This document shows, in pieces, positions 25,579-34,095 of a stretch of DNA of 64,000 bases. The stretch lies in contig DGLA01000007.1 of the NCBI GenBank assembly GCA_002387205.1, positions 1-64,000 of the forward strand, in the 5' to 3' direction. The translations under genes and the position numbers were made by a program. Origin of the DNA: Stutzerimonas stutzeri. Lineage in GTDB: Bacteria > Pseudomonadota > Gammaproteobacteria > Pseudomonadales > Pseudomonadaceae. Position 1 is the first letter of the stretch, and each line of letters starts with the position of its first letter. The notes under the pieces are model-generated. The model saw only the letters and a program-made list of their open reading frames with translations, made no database searches and had not been told where the DNA came from.

Positions 25579-26517
25579 ATGTCTGCATCACTTGCATTCG
25601 TCTTTCCGGGGCAAGGTTCCCAAGCGCTTGGCATGCTTGCCGAGCAAGGTGCCCAGGAATCGGTGGTCATCGATACTTTCTCGGAGGCCTCGTCAGCGCT
25701 GGGCTACGATCTCTGGTCGCTGTGTCAGCAGGGTCCAGAAGAACAGTTGAATCAAACTGACAAGACTCAGCCGGCCATCCTGGCCGCATCGATAGCGCTG
25801 TGGCGTCTGTGGTTGGCCGAAGGCGGTGTTAGGCCTGCGTTCGTTGCCGGCCACAGTCTGGGTGAGTACTCGGCGATGGTGGCTGCAGGCAGCCTGCCAT
25901 TTGTTGACGCAGTGAAGCTGGTTGAGCTGCGTGGGCAGCTCATGCAGCAGGCCGTTCCGGCCGGTACTGGCGGGATGGCAGCCATCCTCGGATTGGAGGA
26001 CGAGGACGTGCTGGCGGCCTGCGCTGAAGCGGCCCGGGGTGAAGTGGTCAGTGCGGTTAACTTCAATGCGCCAGGCCAGGTCGTCATCGCTGGCAGCGCG
26101 GCGGCTGTCGAGCGTGCCATCGACGCCTGCAAGGCGAGGGGTGCAAAGCGCGCCATGCCGCTGCCGGTCAGCGTACCGTCCCATTGCGAGCTGATGCGTC
26201 CCGCTGCTGAGCGTTTTGCCGAGGCTGTAACAGGCGCTGCCTGGCAGGCGCCTGAAATCCCGTTGGTCCAGAACGTCAGCGCGTCGATCGTGTCTGACCT
26301 CGATACGCTCAAGCAGGACTTGCTGGCCCAGCTGTATAGTCCGGTTCGCTGGGTTGAAACTATCATTACGTTGAGCGCCCGCGGCGTGACTGATCTGGTC
26401 GAATGTGGCCCTGGAAAGGTGCTTTCCGGTCTCAACAAGCGCTGCGTGAAAGGCATCAACACATACAATCTGGACACCCCCGACGCTTTTGCTGCCACTC
26501 GCGGCGCATTGGCTTGA
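25579..26517 (+). CDS. fabD: Malonyl-CoA:ACP transacylase
   Basis: FabD loads malonyl groups onto acyl carrier protein for fatty-acid elongation. The 312-residue protein has FPGQGSQALGM at the N-terminus, the nucleophile elbow GHSLGEYSAMV (Ser near residue 92), and VSVPSHCELM with the catalytic His near residue 201. It lies 55 bases after plsX and 15 bases before fabG. Confidence 0.96.
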   Translation: MSASLAFVFPGQGSQALGMLAEQGAQESVVIDTFSEASSALGYDLWSLCQQGPEEQLNQTDKTQPAILAASIALWRLWLAEGGVRPAFVAGHSLGEYSAMVAAGSLPFVDAVKLVELRGQLMQQAVPAGTGGMAAILGLEDEDVLAACAEAARGEVVSAVNFNAPGQVVIAGSAAAVERAIDACKARGAKRAMPLPVSVPSHCELMRPAAERFAEAVTGAAWQAPEIPLVQNVSASIVSDLDTLKQDLLAQLYSPVRWVETIITLSARGVTDLVECGPGKVLSGLNKRCVKGINTYNLDTPDAFAATRGALA

Positions 26518-26532
26518 GCAAAGGAGATAGTT

Positions 26533-27276
26533 ATGAGTCTGCAAGGCAAGGTCGCCCTAGTCACTGGGGCTAGCCGTGGTATCGGTCAGGCGATTGCCCT
26601 GGAACTGGGTCGCCAGGGAGCCATCGTCATCGGTACCGCGACGTCTTCTTCGGGGGCCGAGCGCATCGCTGAGACGCTCAAGGAGAACGGTATCGAAGGT
26701 GCCGGACTGGTACTGGATGTTACGGATGACGAGTCTGTGGCGACCACGCTGGAGCATATCCAGCAGCACCTCGGACAACCGGCTGTACTTGTCAATAACG
26801 CAGGTATCACGCGTGACAACCTGATGCTGCGAATGAAGGATGACGAATGGCATGACGTGATCAACACCAACCTCAACAGCCTTTATCGGCTGACCAAGGG
26901 AGTGTTGCGCGGCATGACCAAGGCTCGTTGGGGGCGGATTATCAACATCGGCTCTGTGGTGGGTGCCATGGGTAACGCAGGGCAGGTAAACTACGCGGCA
27001 GCCAAGGCCGGACTCGAAGGGTTCAGTCGTGCGCTGGCGCGCGAAGTCGGTTCTCGAGGCATAACAGTCAATTCGGTGGCCCCGGGCTTTATCGATACCG
27101 ATATGACTCGTGAATTGCCGGAAGCTCAGCGTGACGCGTTGTTGGGGCAGATCCCGCTGGGTCGCCTCGGTCAGGCCGAAGAGATTGCCAGGGTCGTTGC
27201 GTTCCTTGCTTCTGACGGTGCTGCTTATGTCACAGGAGCGACAGTTCCGGTGAACGGCGGTATGTACATGAGCTAA
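26533..27276 (+). CDS. fabG: 3-oxoacyl-ACP reductase
   Basis: FabG reduces beta-ketoacyl-ACP with NADPH. The 247-residue short-chain dehydrogenase shows TGASRGIGQA, NNAGITRDNLMLRM, the catalytic Ser in NIGSVVG, YAAAKAG (Tyr and Lys) and the ending TGATVPVNGGMYM. A strong AAAGGAGATAG precedes the ATG. It closes the yceD-fabG run; a hairpin and a new promoter follow before acpP. Confidence 0.96.
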   Translation: MSLQGKVALVTGASRGIGQAIALELGRQGAIVIGTATSSSGAERIAETLKENGIEGAGLVLDVTDDESVATTLEHIQQHLGQPAVLVNNAGITRDNLMLRMKDDEWHDVINTNLNSLYRLTKGVLRGMTKARWGRIINIGSVVGAMGNAGQVNYAAAKAGLEGFSRALAREVGSRGITVNSVAPGFIDTDMTRELPEAQRDALLGQIPLGRLGQAEEIARVVAFLASDGAAYVTGATVPVNGGMYMS

Positions 27277-27356
27277 TGTGACGCCTGGCGCACAATATTA
27301 GTCATAACGGCTAGCTGATCGGTTATAAAAATGCGGCTCGTTTATAGACAGAAGGT

Positions 27357-27386
27357 TGAAAGCGGGCTCATGCTTGCCCGCTTTCA
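27357..27386 (+). terminator. Hairpin between fabG and acpP
   Basis: TGAAAGCGGGC (27357-27367) pairs with GCCCGCTTTCA (27376-27386), an 11-bp perfect stem with an 8-base loop. No T-run follows. It could attenuate read-through from fabG or cap its mRNA, directly before the acpP promoter. Confidence 0.6.
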
Positions 27387-27388
27387 GC

Positions 27389-27416
27389 TTGAAATGCGGA
27401 AAACGCTTTCTATACA
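27389..27416 (+). promoter_or_regulatory. Probable acpP promoter
   Basis: TTGAAA (27389-27394), 16-base spacer, TATACA (27411-27416). The transcript start near 27423 would leave a leader of about 45 bases before the acpP ATG. This would make acpP a separate, highly expressed unit, in line with the strong terminator after it. Confidence 0.7.
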
Positions 27417-27467
27417 CTACCGCGCAGACCAGCTGCCTGGATTTTTCCATAGGAGTGAAAACAAGGT

Positions 27468-27704
27468 ATGAGCACCATCGAAGAACGCGTCAAGAAAATC
27501 GTTGCCGAGCAACTTGGCGTCAAGGAAGAGGAAGTCACCAACAGCGCTTCCTTCGTCGAAGACTTGGGTGCCGACTCCCTTGACACCGTTGAGCTGGTGA
27601 TGGCTCTGGAAGAGGAATTCGAGACCGAAATCCCTGACGAGCAAGCTGAAAAGATCACCACTGTTCAGGAAGCCATTGATTACATCAACGCGCACGCGCA
27701 GTAA
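27468..27704 (+). CDS. acpP: Acyl carrier protein
   Basis: The 78-residue acidic carrier of fatty-acid synthesis. The phosphopantetheine site is Ser37 in [20 protein letters not shown]. It has its own promoter upstream and a very strong terminator downstream, so it can be made in excess of its neighbours. Confidence 0.98.
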
Positions 27705-27729
27705 GTTGTAATCCTGCTTCGAGCCAGTA

Positions 27730-27768
27730 AGCCGCACTGCCTTAATACAGGCAGTGCGGCTTTTGTTT
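27730..27768 (+). terminator. Strong intrinsic terminator after acpP
   Basis: AGCCGCACTGCC (27730-27741) pairs perfectly with GGCAGTGCGGCT (27750-27761), loop of 8, followed by TTTGTTT. It lies 25 bases after the acpP stop and should separate acpP from fabF, at least in part. Confidence 0.92.
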
Positions 27769-27877
27769 GAAAGATCGAATTTCATTGGCTGCTGGATGGC
27801 AGTTGCAGTGATGATCGATTCTTGCCCGCAGCGACATGGGCAGATCGAATCGAACGAAAACGTATAGGAGAATTGCT

Positions 27878-29122
27878 GTGTCGCGTAGACGCGTCGTAAT
27901 CACCGGGATGGGCATGCTGTCGCCGCTGGGGAACGATGTGCCAAGCAGCTGGCAAGGGATTCTCGCCGGCCACAGTGGCATCGGCCTGATCGAACATATG
28001 GATCTGTCCGCCTATTCCACGCGCTTTGGCGGATCGGTCAAGAATTTTGACGTTGAGCAGTATCTGCCAGCGAAAGAGGCACGCAAGCTCGACCTGTTTA
28101 TTCAGTACGGTCTGGCGGCCAGTTTCCAGGCCGTACGCGATGCGGGCCTGGAGATCACCGATGCCAACCGTGAGCGCATCGGCGTTGCGATGGGGTCCGG
28201 CATTGGTGGCCTGACCAATATCGAAAACAGCTGCAAGGCACTGATCGAACAGGGGCCGCGGCGTTTGTCGCCGTTTTTCGTGCCAGGCTCGATCATCAAC
28301 ATGGTGTCGGGTTTCCTGTCGATTCATCTGGGCCTGCAGGGTCCGAACTACGCCATTGCAACTGCCTGTACGACCGGCACGCACTGCATCGGGATGGCCG
28401 CTCGCAACATCGCCTATGGCGAGGCAGACGTCATGATTGCGGGCGGCTCTGAAATGGCGGCCAGCGGGCTTGGGATAGGCGGCTTCGCTGCAGCCCGCGC
28501 ATTGTCCACGCGTAACGATGATCCGGCTGCGGCCAGTCGTCCATGGGATAAAGGGCGCGATGGCTTCGTATTATCCGACGGGGCCGGCGCGCTGGTTCTC
28601 GAAGAGCTTGAGCACGCCAAGGCGCGTGGCGCACGTATCTACGCGGAATTGATTGGTTTCGGCATGAGCGCTGATGCGTTTCATATGACTTCTCCGCCTG
28701 AAGACGGTGCCGGTGCTGCGCGCTGCATTCACAACGCGATCGTTGATGCCCGAATCAGTCTTGACCAGGTCCATTACATCAACGCTCACGGTACGTCGAC
28801 ACCCGCAGGTGACAAGGCCGAGGCTGCTGCGATCAAGACCGTGTTCGGCAGCCATGCCTATGACCTTTCGGTCAGTTCCACCAAGTCGATGGTTGGGCAC
28901 CTGCTCGGTGCTGCCGGTGCGGTCGAGGCCATCTTCAGCGTGCTTGCGATTCGCGATGAGGTGGCACCGCCAACGATCAACCTGGACGAGCCCGACGATG
29001 GCTGCGATCTTGATTTCGTTCCGCACGAGGCTAAACAGAGGCGGATCGACGTTGCCGTATCCAACTCCTTTGGTTTCGGTGGCACCAACGGATCGCTGGT
29101 CTTTCGCCGGTTTGCTGAGTGA
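27878..29122 (+). CDS. fabF: 3-oxoacyl-ACP synthase II
   Basis: FabF condenses malonyl-ACP with acyl-ACP and is involved in temperature control of unsaturated fatty acids. The 414-residue thiolase-fold protein has the nucleophile Cys in ATACTTGTHCIG, NAHGTST (His) and STKSMVGHLLGAAGAVE (Lys and His). The start is GTG at 27878 with TAGGAG seven bases upstream. It overlaps pabC by four bases (GTGA). Confidence 0.96.
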   Translation: MSRRRVVITGMGMLSPLGNDVPSSWQGILAGHSGIGLIEHMDLSAYSTRFGGSVKNFDVEQYLPAKEARKLDLFIQYGLAASFQAVRDAGLEITDANRERIGVAMGSGIGGLTNIENSCKALIEQGPRRLSPFFVPGSIINMVSGFLSIHLGLQGPNYAIATACTTGTHCIGMAARNIAYGEADVMIAGGSEMAASGLGIGGFAAARALSTRNDDPAAASRPWDKGRDGFVLSDGAGALVLEELEHAKARGARIYAELIGFGMSADAFHMTSPPEDGAGAARCIHNAIVDARISLDQVHYINAHGTSTPAGDKAEAAAIKTVFGSHAYDLSVSSTKSMVGHLLGAAGAVEAIFSVLAIRDEVAPPTINLDEPDDGCDLDFVPHEAKQRRIDVAVSNSFGFGGTNGSLVFRRFAE

Positions 29123-29940
29123 CAGCGAGCTGGGTGGACGGGCAGCCTGCAAACGAGCTGTCTGTTCATGATCGAGGGCTGGCATACGGCGATGGGTTGT
29201 TCGAAACGGTCAGGGTCATCGACGGCCAGCCCAGGCTGTTGAACAGACATCTGGATCGCTTGGTGCTTGGCTGCAAACGTCTATCCATTCCTCTGGACCT
29301 TGAGCTTGTGCGCAGCCAGCTCACTGCGTTCAGCGCGGAGTTGGGCGCAGGAGTGGCCAAGTTGATCATCAGCCGCGGCGAGGGGAGACGAGGGTATGCT
29401 CCGCCTTATCGGTGTCAGCCAAGAGTCATTCTTCTGGGCTCGCCCGCTCCAGACTACCCAGAAGCGAACGCTGAACGGGGCGTGCAGCTGTTTCCCTGCA
29501 CCACTCGTCTTGCCGAGCAGCCCGCACTCGCAGGGCTGAAGCATCTCAATCGGCTCGAGCAAGTGTTGGCCCGTGCCGAATGGCAGGACGCTGCATTCGC
29601 AGAAGGCTTGCTGCGTGATACTTCTGGGCGGGTCATCGAAGGCGTCTTCAGTAACATTTTCCTGGTGCAGTCTGGCGTTTTGCTTACGCCTTCACTGGCT
29701 CGCTGCGGCGTCGCCGGGGTAATGCGTGCCGAAATACTTGCTCGCGCTCAGCATGGCAACATTCTGACCAAGGTACTCGATGTCTCGGCCGAACAACTGG
29801 ACCGTGCAGATGAAGTTTTTGTCTGCAACAGCCTGTATGGCATCTGGCCCGTTCGGCAGTTGGAGCAGCGCGTCTGGTCCCCAGGTCCGCTCACACGTAA
29901 ACTGCAGCGCTCCATCACCGATCTGTTGAGTGCTTCGTGA
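29119..29940 (+). CDS. pabC: Aminodeoxychorismate lyase
   Basis: PabC converts 4-amino-4-deoxychorismate to p-aminobenzoate and pyruvate for folate synthesis. The 273-residue protein is a fold-type IV PLP enzyme: VHDRGLAYGDGLFETVRV at the N-terminus, the PLP Lys in LKHLNRLEQVLA, and EGVFSNIFLV. GTG start; GTGA overlaps at both ends (fabF, mltG). Confidence 0.94.
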   Translation: MTASWVDGQPANELSVHDRGLAYGDGLFETVRVIDGQPRLLNRHLDRLVLGCKRLSIPLDLELVRSQLTAFSAELGAGVAKLIISRGEGRRGYAPPYRCQPRVILLGSPAPDYPEANAERGVQLFPCTTRLAEQPALAGLKHLNRLEQVLARAEWQDAAFAEGLLRDTSGRVIEGVFSNIFLVQSGVLLTPSLARCGVAGVMRAEILARAQHGNILTKVLDVSAEQLDRADEVFVCNSLYGIWPVRQLEQRVWSPGPLTRKLQRSITDLLSAS

Positions 29941-31004
29941 TTCGAAAACTGTCCTTCGCGCTGCTCGGCGTTGCATTGCTGGCTGCGCTGTTTCTTGGTC
30001 TGGCTGGCTGGAAATTGCATACGGCTCTGGAGCAGCCGTTGCGCGTCGACGAGATGCGCATGCTCGAAGTCATGGCCGGGGACACGCCGAGTGGATTGTT
30101 CCAGCGTCTGGAGCGGGAAGGCATTCTGGACGGTTCGCTCTGGCTGCGCCTGCATTGGCGCCTCAATCTATCCGGTCACACACTGCACAGCGGCGAGTAT
30201 CGGCTCTCACCAGGGATGAAGGCTCGTGATTTGATTGGACTGTGGCAACGGGCGGAGGTGGTTCAGCACACGCTGACCATCGTCGAAGGCTGGAATTTCC
30301 GACAGGTACGAGCCGCGCTGGAAGCCTTGCCGACTATCCAGCAAACACTGCCGGGGCTTTCGGACGAGGAGGTCATGGCGCAACTCGGTCATGCCGGCTT
30401 GCATCCTGAAGGTCGTTTCTTTCCGGATACCTACAGCTTCCCTCGTGGTGTCACTGATATCGAATTGCTCCAGCGGGCATTCACTCGCCTCGAAACCGTA
30501 TTGAGCGAGGAGTGGCAGCAGCGTAGCGAAGCCTTGCCCTATGAAAACCCGTACCAGGCCTTGATCATGGCCTCGATCATCGAAAAGGAAACAGGGGTGC
30601 CTGCGGAACGAGGCGAGATCGCCGGTGTTTTCGTGCGCCGACTCCAGCAGGGCATGCTGCTACAGACGGACCCTACGGTCATCTATGGTATGGGCGATGC
30701 GTATCGCGGGCGTATCACTCGCAACGATCTGCGCAAGCCGACTCCCTACAACACCTATACCAACTCAGGCTTGCCTCCCACGCCGATCGCCATGGTCGGG
30801 CGCGAGGCGATCCATGCCGCCCTGCATCCGGTCGAGGGTAAAACGCTCTATTTCGTTGCCAGGGGCGACGGCAGTCATGTCTTCAGCGTGACCCTGGCCG
30901 AGCATAACCGGGCGGTTCGCGAGTTTCAGCTGAAGCGTCGCGAGGATTACCGTTCCAGTCCTCCTCCGCGCCAGTCGTCGGCGCCAAGCGAGAGTATGCA
31001 GTGA
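29937..31004 (+). CDS. mltG: Endolytic murein transglycosylase MltG
   Basis: MltG (YceG) cleaves nascent glycan strands and may end their elongation. The 355-residue protein has one N-terminal membrane helix (LLGVALLAALFLGLAGW), a LysM-like region and the catalytic YceG domain with the Glu in ASIIEKETGVPAERGEIAGVF, then DPTVIYGMG and NTYTNSGLPPTPI. A low-complexity Ser/Pro tail follows the domain. GTGA overlaps with pabC and tmk. Confidence 0.95.
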   Translation: MIRKLSFALLGVALLAALFLGLAGWKLHTALEQPLRVDEMRMLEVMAGDTPSGLFQRLEREGILDGSLWLRLHWRLNLSGHTLHSGEYRLSPGMKARDLIGLWQRAEVVQHTLTIVEGWNFRQVRAALEALPTIQQTLPGLSDEEVMAQLGHAGLHPEGRFFPDTYSFPRGVTDIELLQRAFTRLETVLSEEWQQRSEALPYENPYQALIMASIIEKETGVPAERGEIAGVFVRRLQQGMLLQTDPTVIYGMGDAYRGRITRNDLRKPTPYNTYTNSGLPPTPIAMVGREAIHAALHPVEGKTLYFVARGDGSHVFSVTLAEHNRAVREFQLKRREDYRSSPPPRQSSAPSESMQ

Positions 31005-31633
31005 CAGGATTGTTCATTACCCTGGAAGGCCCTGAGGGTGCAGGCAAGAGTACCAACCGGGAATATCTGGCCGAACGCTTGCGAGCACAGGGTCTGGACG
31101 TTCTGATGACTCGCGAACCCGGCGGCACCCCGCTGGCCGAACGGATAAGGGAACTGCTGCTCTCACCCTCCGACGAGCCCATGCACAGCGATACAGAACT
31201 GTTGTTGGTATTTGCGGCGCGTGCGCAGCACCTCGCCCAGGTGATACGGCCTGCGCTGGAGCGTGGTGCCGTCGTGCTCTGTGATCGTTTCACCGACGCA
31301 ACCTATGCGTACCAGGGTGGCGGGCGCGGCTTGTCCCTGACGCGTATCGAGCAGCTTGAAACCTTCGTGCAAGGAGCGTTGCGCCCGGACATGACGCTCA
31401 TCTTCGACCTCCCTGTAGAAATAGGACTGAGCCGGGCGGCGGCCCGTGGTCGTCTGGACAGGTTCGAACAGGAAGGGCTGGCCTTCTTTGAAGCCGTGCG
31501 CAGCGCATACCTCGATCGTGCTCGCAAGGCGCCGGAGCGTTACCGGATTGTCAATGCAGCCCGCCCCTTGTCGGCGGTGCAACAGGACCTTCAACATATT
31601 CTTTCTGAAGTGGTGGAGCGTGCGCTTGGGTGA
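31001..31633 (+). CDS. tmk: Thymidylate kinase
   Basis: Tmk phosphorylates dTMP to dTDP. The 210-residue protein has the P-loop EGPEGAGKST near residue 9, the TREPGGTPLAE motif and CDRFTDATYAYQGGGRG. GTG start overlapping mltG (GTGA). Confidence 0.96.
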   Translation: MTGLFITLEGPEGAGKSTNREYLAERLRAQGLDVLMTREPGGTPLAERIRELLLSPSDEPMHSDTELLLVFAARAQHLAQVIRPALERGAVVLCDRFTDATYAYQGGGRGLSLTRIEQLETFVQGALRPDMTLIFDLPVEIGLSRAAARGRLDRFEQEGLAFFEAVRSAYLDRARKAPERYRIVNAARPLSAVQQDLQHILSEVVERALG

Positions 31634-32615
31634 GGGTGTTCTCCCTTGGCAGACCGATCTGTGGCGGCTCTTGTCTGAGCGCCGAGAACACGCTCATGCC
31701 TATCTGCTGCATGGCCCTGCCGGGATTGGCAAGCGGGCCCTGGCCGAACAACTGATGGCTTTGTTGCTGTGTCACAGCCCTACGCGAGCAGGCGCGTGTG
31801 GCCACTGCAGGGGGTGTCAGCTCCTGGCTGCACACACCCATCCGGATCATTACATTCTCGAGCCGGAGGAGGCCGACAAGGCTATTCGTGTCGATCAGGT
31901 TCGCCAATTGGTTGGCTTCGTTGGCCAGACAGCCCAGATGGGCGGGCGTAAGGTGGTGCTGCTCGAGCCTGCCGAAGCGATGAATCTGAATGCTGCCAAC
32001 GCCCTTCTCAAGAGCCTGGAGGAGCCTGCTGGCGATACCGTTCTCCTCCTGGTCAGCCATCAGCCCAGCCGATTGTTGCCGACCGTCAAAAGCCGTTGTG
32101 TTCAACAGGCGTGCCCTTTGCCGGGGCGGGCGCAAAGTCTCGACTGGCTAGGGGAAAAGCTGCCGGACGTGACTGCTGCACGTCGCGAAGAACTCCTCAC
32201 ACTTGCAGCGGGCTCACCACTTGCTGCCCTTAGCCTGCATGGCTTGGGTGTGCTGGAAATGCGCGAGCAGGTTGTCGAAGGGGTGAAAAAGCTGTTGAAG
32301 CAACAGTGTTCGCCTAGCCAGCTGGCCGAGAACTGGAATGGTCTGCCGCTGATACTGCTGTTCGACTGGTTTTGCGAATGGGCTCACCTGGTCATGCGTT
32401 TTCAGATGACCGGCGATGAAACGGGGCTGGGTGTGGCCGATATGCAGAAAGTGGTCCAGTACTTGGCGCAGAAAACATCGGCAGCCAAGCTTATGGCATT
32501 GCAGGACTGGTTATTGGCCCATAGACAGAAAGTGCTTGGCAAAGCCAACCTTAATCGTGTCTTGCTTCTCGAAGCGTTGCTGGTTCAATGGGCAAGCCTG
32601 CCTGGCCCAAGCTAG
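31620..32615 (+). CDS. holB: DNA polymerase III subunit delta'
   Basis: HolB is the delta' subunit of the clamp loader. The 331-residue protein starts with AAA-type features HAYLLHGPAGIGKRALAEQLM, a zinc-binding module (CHSPTRAGACGHCRGC), and LLKSLEEPAGDTVLLLVSH containing a sensor-1 region. The start is uncertain: GTG at 31620 gives a 14-base overlap with tmk, TTG at 31626 an 8-base overlap; both place PWQ a few residues in, as in relatives. Confidence 0.92.
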   Translation: MRLGEGVLPWQTDLWRLLSERREHAHAYLLHGPAGIGKRALAEQLMALLLCHSPTRAGACGHCRGCQLLAAHTHPDHYILEPEEADKAIRVDQVRQLVGFVGQTAQMGGRKVVLLEPAEAMNLNAANALLKSLEEPAGDTVLLLVSHQPSRLLPTVKSRCVQQACPLPGRAQSLDWLGEKLPDVTAARREELLTLAAGSPLAALSLHGLGVLEMREQVVEGVKKLLKQQCSPSQLAENWNGLPLILLFDWFCEWAHLVMRFQMTGDETGLGVADMQKVVQYLAQKTSAAKLMALQDWLLAHRQKVLGKANLNRVLLLEALLVQWASLPGPS

Positions 32616-32646
32616 AATCCACCGGAACTGTTGTTAGGAATATCGC

Positions 32647-33003
32647 ATGAGCCTGCCTGCAAACCTTGGTCCGCGTAACGGCATCCTGTCCTTGACCATC
32701 AAGGACAAGTCGGTTTTGTACGCAGCGTTCATGCCCTTCATCAAGCACGGTGGGCTGTTCATTCCTACGAACAAGAGCTACAAGCTTGGCGACGAAGTGT
32801 TTATGTTGCTGAGCCTGATGGACGAACCTGAAAAGATACCGGTGGCCGGGAAGGTGGTGTGGATCACGCCCAAAGGCGCCCAGGGGAACCGCGCGGCAGG
32901 CGTTGGGGTGCAATTCAATGAAGGCGATTCGACCGCCCGGAACAAGATCGAGACCTATCTGGCTGGTGCGATGAAATCGGATCGGCCGACCCACACGATG
33001 TAA
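32647..33003 (+). CDS. pilZ: Type IV pilus assembly protein PilZ
   Basis: The founding PilZ protein, needed for type IV pilus biogenesis. The 118-residue protein begins MSLPANLGPRNGILSLTIKDK and contains the beta-barrel core with HGGLFIPTNKSYKLGDEVFMLL and GVGVQF. It lacks the RxxxR motif, as known for this orthologue, which does not bind c-di-GMP. Between holB and tatD, its standard Pseudomonas position. Confidence 0.94.
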   Translation: MSLPANLGPRNGILSLTIKDKSVLYAAFMPFIKHGGLFIPTNKSYKLGDEVFMLLSLMDEPEKIPVAGKVVWITPKGAQGNRAAGVGVQFNEGDSTARNKIETYLAGAMKSDRPTHTM

Positions 33004-33127
33004 CGCTTCCTGAGCCGTTCGGTCGGGCTTTGCGCAGGCACCGGCTGCTGTTTGCCGGGATGGCCAACTGCGACCGACGCTGGTTTTTGCTCTACAATGC
33101 CCGGCTTTTCGTTTCGGGGAAACGCTG

Positions 33128-33913
33128 ATGCTGGTCGACTCACACTGCCACCTCGATCGCCTTGATTTGGCTGCGCATGGAGGTTCCCTCGATGCCGCGC
33201 TGGAGGCGGCACGTCAGCGCGGCGTACGACATTTCCTTTGCATTGGAGTCAGCGCGCAAAACACTGCGGCAGTGAAGGCACTGACGCAACATTACGACGA
33301 TGTGGACTGCTCGGTAGGGGTCCATCCACTTGATCTCGAGCCTGGAACCGAACCGGCACTGGACTGGCTGCTGCAAGAGCTCGAGGCGCCGGGCGTGGTG
33401 GCTATCGGCGAAACCGGCCTGGACTATCACTACGAGCCAGAGGCCGCCTTGCTGCAGCAGCGGTCCTTTGGTTTGCATCTGCAGGCCGCCAGCGCGACCG
33501 GCAAACCGGTGATCATACATACCCGTGCGGCCCGTTCTGACACCCTGGCGATGCTGCGGGAAGCTGCGTTGCCGCAAGCAGGTGTGCTGCATTGCTTCAC
33601 CGAGGACTGGGACATGGCGAAGGCTGCCCTGGATCTTGGTTATTACATTTCCCTGTCCGGCATCGTGACGTTTCGCAATGCCGAGGCGCTTCGGGACGTC
33701 GCTCGGCGCGTGCCTGATCATCGCCTGCTGGTCGAAACCGATTCGCCTTACCTGGCACCGGTACCCCATCGAGGCAAGCCGAACCTGCCCGAGTACGTGC
33801 GCGATGTCGCCGAGTTTCTTGCCGAGCTGCGTGGCGTTTCTTTCGAAGTACTGGCCGAGCAGACCACAGATAATTTCAAACGGCTCTTTCCAGAGGCGCG
33901 CGTGCGCACCTGA
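33128..33913 (+). CDS. tatD: TatD-family metal-dependent hydrolase
   Basis: A 261-residue TatD-type nuclease/deacylase (the YcfH branch by gene order). Metal ligands are visible: DSHCHLD at the N-terminus, the Glu in IGETGLDYHY, IIHTRAA, LHCFTEDW and LVETDSPYLAP. It is the last gene of the large cluster; 124 bases separate it from pilZ. Confidence 0.93.
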   Translation: MLVDSHCHLDRLDLAAHGGSLDAALEAARQRGVRHFLCIGVSAQNTAAVKALTQHYDDVDCSVGVHPLDLEPGTEPALDWLLQELEAPGVVAIGETGLDYHYEPEAALLQQRSFGLHLQAASATGKPVIIHTRAARSDTLAMLREAALPQAGVLHCFTEDWDMAKAALDLGYYISLSGIVTFRNAEALRDVARRVPDHRLLVETDSPYLAPVPHRGKPNLPEYVRDVAEFLAELRGVSFEVLAEQTTDNFKRLFPEARVRT

Positions 33914-33950
33914 TGGTCAGCTAGCAGAGCGTAGGCGCAGCCGTGTGACG

Positions 33951-33981
33951 CAGGTGTACCACGGCGACTCAGGTGTACAAT
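33951..33981 (+). repeat. Direct repeat CAGGTGTAC with a -10-like element before the permease gene
   Basis: CAGGTGTAC occurs at 33951-33959 and again at 33970-33978, 19 bases apart (about two helical turns). The second copy runs into TACAAT (33976-33981), a plausible -10, but no convincing -35 lies 16-18 bases upstream. It could be a regulator site for the amino-acid permease. Confidence 0.4.
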
Positions 33982-34095
33982 CGCGCCGCTTTCGAAGCCC
34001 TGATACCCAAATATTCAAAAGTGTTTATGTCAGATTCCGTTTCGCTCAACCGGGCGGAGCGGTCCACTCGTCACAGACTTACTAAAGGTGACGCC

